A stretch of 9,240 nucleotides of DNA. Origin: Allobaculum sp. Lineage in GTDB: Bacteria; Bacillota_I; Bacilli_A; Erysipelotrichales; Erysipelotrichaceae. The translations under genes and the position numbers were made by a program. The notes beneath the pieces are model-generated. The model did no database searches and was not told the DNA's origin. It saw only the letters and a list, made by a program, of their open reading frames with translations. The stretch lies in NCBI GenBank assembly GCA_014803815.1, contig JAAVAY010000014.1, positions 1,944 through 11,183 of the forward strand, read 5' to 3'. Below, piece by piece: positions 5,539 through 9,240 of this stretch. The stretch's first letter is position 1; every line of letters starts with the position of its first letter.

Positions 5539-6399
5539 ATGCTTCCTCAAGAGCGTCACAACCAAATTCTTGAAAAATTGCGCTTAGAAGGGCAGGTTCG
5601 TGTACGTCAACTCGCTACGGATTTTAATGTAACCGAAGACTGCATTCGAAAGGATTTAGCCATTTTATCCCGCCAACACAAACTTCAACGTATCCATGGC
5701 GGCGCCATTCCTTTGCGCGAAAATGTCCATGCCTTACAAACTGATGATCGCCATAACTTGCGCGAGAAAGAAAAACAAGAAATCGCTCATCAAGCCATTC
5801 GTCTGATTCATGAAGGCATGACGATTTTTTTGGACATTTCGTCAATTAACTTAGAACTCGCTAAGCTTTTATATGCTAAAAAACTGCCTGTCACCATTGT
5901 TACCAATATGACAGACATCATGAAAATTTTTTCTGCCCCATCCTCGGCCGCTCAATTGTTCTTTATTGGAGGAACCTTTAACCACGCCATGGATGGCTTT
6001 ACGGGAACTTTAACCATCGATCTCTTGCGTCGCTTTCGCTTTGATGCGGCCTTTATGGGTGCCATTGGGATCAATTTAGTCGATAAAACCGTCACAACCT
6101 ACGATCCCGATGATGGATTGACTAAGCAGACAGCGATGTATAACTCAACGGTATGCTACTTGTTGGCGGAAAAGGATAAACTCTTTTTAGAGGGCAATTT
6201 TGTCTATGCTTCTCCCGATCAGTTTGCTCTTTGGATTTGCGATCAACCTCTCAACGAACAAGAAGAAGCGTTAGCTAAAGAGAGCAGCTTAAATGTTCAA
6301 AACAAGGAAGGGGTTCTTCCCTTTGAAAAGGAAGAGAGTATCATCAACGATTTAGTGGATACTTTAGTCAGTGATACCAATGAGAATGAAGAGGAGTAA
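5539..6399 (+). CDS. DeoR-family transcriptional regulator, effector unknown
   Basis: From ATG 5539, backed by AAGGA (5529-5533), this gives 286 residues; an in-frame TTG at 5509 would add ten but has no SD. The N-terminus is a DeoR winged helix-turn-helix (PF08220, residues about 4-57) ending in the hallmark RIHGGA (51-56). A DeoR C-terminal sensor domain (PF00455) follows, about 75-230, with FIGGTF and FDAAFMGAIGIN recognisable. DeoR sensors usually bind phosphorylated sugars and regulate sugar operons. Here the effector loop reads DISSIN (99-104), where members normally end in T-T, and the usual Glu before the conserved Lys (near 197) appears to be Gly, so the ligand may differ. The protein is about 30 residues longer than usual, with an acidic tail ending NENEEE. 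No sugar gene adjoins it; it stands between a Trp importer and valS, so its target cannot be inferred from context. Autoregulation through the upstream palindromes is possible. Confidence 0.9.
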   Translation: MLPQERHNQILEKLRLEGQVRVRQLATDFNVTEDCIRKDLAILSRQHKLQRIHGGAIPLRENVHALQTDDRHNLREKEKQEIAHQAIRLIHEGMTIFLDISSINLELAKLLYAKKLPVTIVTNMTDIMKIFSAPSSAAQLFFIGGTFNHAMDGFTGTLTIDLLRRFRFDAAFMGAIGINLVDKTVTTYDPDDGLTKQTAMYNSTVCYLLAEKDKLFLEGNFVYASPDQFALWICDQPLNEQEEALAKESSLNVQNKEGVLPFEKEESIINDLVDTLVSDTNENEEE

Positions 6400-6442
6400 C
6401 ATTTCTAGTTCGATTTGTGAGCTTTTTTAGAGTTTTCTCAAA

Positions 6443-6470
6443 GTGAAATCCACTTTAAGGAAACTAAAAT
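6443..6470 (+). promoter_or_regulatory. Possible promoter of the valS T-box leader
   Basis: GTGAAA (6443-6448, 4 of 6 to TTGACA) and TAAAAT (6465-6470, 5 of 6 to TATAAT) are 16 bases apart and would start RNA near 6477, upstream of all of stem I. A rival, TTGCCT (6472-6477) with TAGACT (6494-6499), would start inside the stem I base and so fits less well. Weak prediction. Confidence 0.35.
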
Positions 6471-6473
6471 CTT

Positions 6474-6491
6474 GCCTTTTTTTCAAAAGGC
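6474..6491. repeat. Small hairpin between deoR-type gene and valS leader
   Basis: GCCTTTT (6474-6480) and AAAAGGC (6485-6491) form a 7-bp stem with loop TTTC. No T-run follows, so it is a poor terminator. Upstream, AAAGTG (6440-6445) and CACTTT (6451-6456) form another short stem, also without a T-run. No clear terminator for the regulator gene is visible. Confidence 0.4.
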
Positions 6492-6499
6492 ATTAGACT

Positions 6500-6740
6500 G
6501 TTGCTAAATGCGCAGAACAGAAGGAGTAACCGTTTTTCGGAAAGCAGAGAGTCTTCGGTTGGTGAAAGAAGACCAGAAAGAAATGGTGAAGGTAGTCTTG
6601 GAGCAGCGACTTTGAAATACAGTAGGAGTCGACGCAGCACGGCGTTATGTGAAAGTGGTTTTTGTTTTACGCAAAAACAATTTAGGTGGCACCGCGGGGT
6701 TTTCTCGTCCTATAGGACGAAAAACTCCGCGTTTTTTTTT
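6500..6740 (+). promoter_or_regulatory. T-box riboswitch, valine-type (GUA specifier)
   Basis: A tRNA-Val-sensing leader for valS. Stem I is closed by GTTGCT (6500-6505) with AGCGAC (6605-6610). It contains the loop-E strand AGTA (6525-6528), the AGAGA bulge (6546-6550), and a distal stem GTCTTC (6551-6556) with GAAGAC (6568-6573) around a GGTGAAA loop. The 3' strand of the specifier loop reads GTGAAGGTAG; aligned to the B. subtilis glyQS leader and to the Trp leader in this window, the specifier is GTA at 6592-6594. Stem III is GTTTTTG (6658-6664) with CAAAAAC (6672-6678). The T-box AGGTGGCACCGCGG (6684-6697) is canonical. Uncharged tRNA-Val would stabilise the antiterminator and allow valS transcription. 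The codon and the downstream gene agree. Confidence 0.94.
6693..6740 (+). terminator. Terminator of the Val T-box
   Basis: CGCGGGGTTTT (6693-6703), one bulged C (6704) and TCGTCC (6705-6710) pair with GGACGA (6715-6720) and AAAACTCCGCG (6721-6731), with a TATA loop and nine T (6732-6740). One G-T pair is included. The 5' arm overlaps the T-box, as expected for an on/off switch. Confidence 0.94.
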
Positions 6741-6758
6741 CGCAGAAAGGAGGTTGGA

Positions 6759-9240
6759 TTGAATCTACCAATCCGAAAAGATATGAAAGAACTATCCAAA
6801 AAATACGATCATCTCTTGGTTGAAACCCCTGAAACCTATTCCAATTGGATTGAAAAGGGCTACTTTACTGCAGGCGATCAATCAAAGATTCCTTTTACCA
6901 TCGTAATTCCCCCACCAAACGTAACGGGTAAGTTGCATTTGGGCCATGCTTGGGACAACACTTTGCAAGATATTTTATCTCGTTACAAACGGGCGCGTGG
7001 CTATGACGTCCTGTATTTGCCGGGTATGGACCATGCTGGCATTGCTACTCAAGCCAAAGTCGATGCTCGCTTACAAAAAGAAGGGCTTTCTCGCTACGAT
7101 TTAGGACGGGAAAAATTTTTAGAGCGCGCTTGGCAATGGAAAGGCGAATATTCTGACTTCATTCGCGCCCAATGGGCCAAAATGGGTCTATCCCTCGATT
7201 ATTCAAGAGAGCGCTTTACCTTGGATGAAGGCTTAAACAAAGCCGTAAACAAAGTATTCTGCACTTTGTACGATGAAGGTCTTATCTATCAAGGGGAGCG
7301 CATCATCAACTGGGATCCTCAAGCCCAAACCGCTCTTTCCAACATTGAGGTTATTTATCGAGAAATTCCTGGGTACATGTACTACTTTAAGTACCCCATC
7401 GTAGAAACGGGCCAAGAACTTGTTATCGCCACAACGCGGCCTGAAACGATGTTTGCCGACCAAGCTATCTTCGTTCACCCCGATGATGAACGCTACAAAG
7501 ACATCGTAGGCTTACACGCCATCAACCCAGCTAATGGCGAAGCGTTGCCCATTATGGCCGATGATTATATCGACATGGATTTTGGAACGGCTGTTATGAA
7601 ATGTACGCCGGCCCATGATCCCAACGACTTTGAACTCGGGAAAAAATATGGACTCGACATGCCCATCTGTATGAATCCTGATGGCACCATGAATGCTTTA
7701 GCCCATAAATACGAGGGAATGGATCGCTTTAAATGTCGCGAAGCGTTGTTGGCGGATTTTGAAGCCGCTGGTGTTATCGACCACATTGAAGAACACAAAC
7801 ACAACGTTGGTCACTCCGAGCGGACAGGCGTTATTGCTGAACCGTATTTGTCCAAACAGTGGTTTGTACGCATGAAACCCTTGGCCGATGCGGTTTTGGC
7901 CAACCAAGGTGGAGAAGAAAACATTGGCTTTGTTCCTCCTCGTTTTGAACATACCTTCCGTCAATGGCTTGAAAACATCGAGGATTGGTGTATCTCTCGT
8001 CAACTTTGGTGGGGCCATCGCATTCCCGCTTGGTTTCACAAAGAGACTGGTGAGATTTATGTAGGCGAAACTGCACCCGAAGACCTTGAAAACTGGATAC
8101 AAGACGAAGACGTATTGGATACGTGGTTCTCTTCCGCTTTATGGCCTTTTTCTACTTTGGGCTGGCCTGAAGATACCGCCGATTTTGAACGCTATTATCC
8201 AACCGATGTTTTGGTAACTGGTTATGATATCATCTTCTTCTGGGTAGCGCGTATGGCATTCCAAGCCCGTCACATGACCAACAACCGTCCCTTTAAAGAG
8301 GTTCTCATTCACGGTTTGATCCGTGATAATGGCGGACGAAAGATGTCCAAATCCCTTGGTAATGGAGTGGATCCCATTGAAGTTATTGAAAATAAAGGCG
8401 CAGATGCGTTGCGCTTTTTCTTAACGACTAACTCCGCTCCTGGTATGGACTTGCGCTTTGATCCCAAGAAGCTCGATTCCGCTTGGAACTTCATTAACAA
8501 GATTTGGAATGCCGCACGTTATGTTCAAATGCAGATGGAAGATGATCACGACTATACGCCTGATTTCACCAAGCTTTCCGAAGCCGATCAATGGATTTTA
8601 TCCCGTTTGAATGCCACCATTCAAAACGTAACAAAAAATCTCGATCGCTATGAACTCGCCATGGTTGGAAACGAACTATATAGCTTTGTATGGGATGATT
8701 TCTGCTCTTGGTATATCGAGCTCTCTAAAGCCACTCTCAATAGCGACAACCTAACCGTAAAATCCAATACCATCGCTGTTTTGGTTTATGTTCTCAAAGC
8801 AATCTTGATCTTGTTATCCCCCTTTATGCCCTTTGTAACGGAGCATATTTACTTAGCCCTCAATCTCGGGGAAGAAAGCATCAATTTAGAGACCTGGCCA
8901 AGCGTAGTGAAATTTGAAACCACCGAAAAAGCGACCAGCGACATGAACTTGATCATCGCCGCTATTGAGGCCATTCGTGAAATCAAAACCCAATATGGCC
9001 TCAAACCCAAAGAGATCATTCGCCTTGTTCTCGAAGATGCAGAAGGCAATCCCTATTCTTTGAGCCAAGAAGGAAAAGCACTTTTAGAAGGTATGGCTAA
9101 GATTGAACTCATCGACAGCCTTGAAAGTGAAGATCTTTTGGTTCGTGATCTCAATGGTTACAAGCTCAAAGTCGACTTACAGGAATTGATCGATGTGGAA
9201 GCCGAAATAGCCAAGCTTGAAAAGCAACTCAAGAAGCTCG
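6759..9240 (+). CDS. valS: Valyl-tRNA synthetase, cut by the window end
   Basis: Class I aminoacyl-tRNA synthetase that attaches valine to tRNA-Val and hydrolyses mischarged Thr-tRNA-Val. It begins at TTG 6759, 5 bases after AAAGGAGG (6746-6753); in-frame ATG 6783 lacks an SD. About 827 residues are present without a stop, against about 880 in B. subtilis, so only the end of the C-terminal coiled coil is missing. The HIGH-type motif is HLGH (60-63) after PPPNVTGK; KMSKS is intact (528-532). The editing domain shows TTRPETM (225-231) and HDPND (286-290), so proofreading should work; Cys282 replaces the usual Ile/Val there. SRQLWWGH and DTWFSSALWPF follow in order, then the anticodon-binding helices (about 590-740) and the start of the tRNA-binding coil (from about 805). 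Expression depends on the Val T-box just upstream. Confidence 0.97.
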   Translation, partial: MNLPIRKDMKELSKKYDHLLVETPETYSNWIEKGYFTAGDQSKIPFTIVIPPPNVTGKLHLGHAWDNTLQDILSRYKRARGYDVLYLPGMDHAGIATQAKVDARLQKEGLSRYDLGREKFLERAWQWKGEYSDFIRAQWAKMGLSLDYSRERFTLDEGLNKAVNKVFCTLYDEGLIYQGERIINWDPQAQTALSNIEVIYREIPGYMYYFKYPIVETGQELVIATTRPETMFADQAIFVHPDDERYKDIVGLHAINPANGEALPIMADDYIDMDFGTAVMKCTPAHDPNDFELGKKYGLDMPICMNPDGTMNALAHKYEGMDRFKCREALLADFEAAGVIDHIEEHKHNVGHSERTGVIAEPYLSKQWFVRMKPLADAVLANQGGEENIGFVPPRFEHTFRQWLENIEDWCISRQLWWGHRIPAWFHKETGEIYVGETAPEDLENWIQDEDVLDTWFSSALWPFSTLGWPEDTADFERYYPTDVLVTGYDIIFFWVARMAFQARHMTNNRPFKEVLIHGLIRDNGGRKMSKSLGNGVDPIEVIENKGADALRFFLTTNSAPGMDLRFDPKKLDSAWNFINKIWNAARYVQMQMEDDHDYTPDFTKLSEADQWILSRLNATIQNVTKNLDRYELAMVGNELYSFVWDDFCSWYIELSKATLNSDNLTVKSNTIAVLVYVLKAILILLSPFMPFVTEHIYLALNLGEESINLETWPSVVKFETTEKATSDMNLIIAAIEAIREIKTQYGLKPKEIIRLVLEDAEGNPYSLSQEGKALLEGMAKIELIDSLESEDLLVRDLNGYKLKVDLQELIDVEAEIAKLEKQLKKL

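Noticed and set aside
5509..5541. TTG 5509 as start of the DeoR-type protein.
   Set aside because: The added residues are basic and unlike the family N-terminus, and no SD precedes it; ATG 5539 has AAGGA at good spacing and begins the normal DeoR sequence.
5447..5600. A TTG-started frame running through the 28-bp dyad as a possible leader peptide.
   Set aside because: No Shine-Dalgarno precedes it, it is out of frame with the regulator, and there is no run of regulatory codons.
7233..9068. Several minus-strand open frames of 60-134 codons inside valS.
   Set aside because: valS is intact and highly conserved across this stretch; the reverse frames have no SD or recognisable motif.
1..9240. 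Search for a new defence, mobile or biosynthetic system.
   Set aside because: No transposase, integrase, direct-repeat array, toxin-antitoxin pair or unknown multi-gene cluster is visible; all long frames belong to recognised families, and the gaps are explained by leaders, terminators and short palindromes.

Overview
The window looks like ordinary chromosome of a low-to-moderate G+C Bacillota (Firmicutes) bacterium. The evidence is two T-box riboswitches, strong AGGAGG-type ribosome binding sites, two TTG starts and one GTG start, an XpaC/TelA-type gene pair, and a valyl-tRNA synthetase with the TTRPETMFADQ wording I associate with Erysipelotrichia and Mollicutes relatives. TGA is used as a stop and TGG for Trp, so the genetic code is standard. 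I cannot fix the genus. Six complete genes and one gene cut by the right edge all lie on the + strand.

Left part (1-2051): a two-TM protein resembling XpaC (59-769) is followed by a TelA-family toxic-anion-resistance protein (870-2051). The 100-base gap between them can form two competing hairpins around the only good Shine-Dalgarno (SD) sequence for telA.

Centre (2052-5331): a sigma-A-like promoter drives a T-box leader whose specifier reads UGG (Trp) and which ends in a perfect 13-bp terminator. It controls a three-gene ABC importer: lipoprotein binding protein, permease and ATPase, the TrpXYZ arrangement. The specifier codon is what points to tryptophan. The three proteins together contain one Trp residue in 889. 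The permease gene appears to use an SD separated from its GTG start by a hairpin. A strong terminator closes the operon.

Right part (5332-9240): a promoter with a perfect -10 box, a palindrome in its spacer and a leader carrying a 28-bp near-perfect dyad precedes an orphan DeoR-family regulator with a changed effector loop and an acidic tail. A second T-box follows, with a GUA (Val) specifier and its own terminator, controlling valS. valS is intact but leaves the window at about residue 827.

The common theme is amino-acid supply sensed by uncharged tRNA: Trp uptake on one side, Val-tRNA charging on the other. I see no phage, IS element, CRISPR array, tRNA or rRNA gene, and no convincing wholly new multi-gene system. 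The most interesting unexplained signals are RNA or operator structures in the gaps: 802-859, 3574-3600 and 5360-5498.
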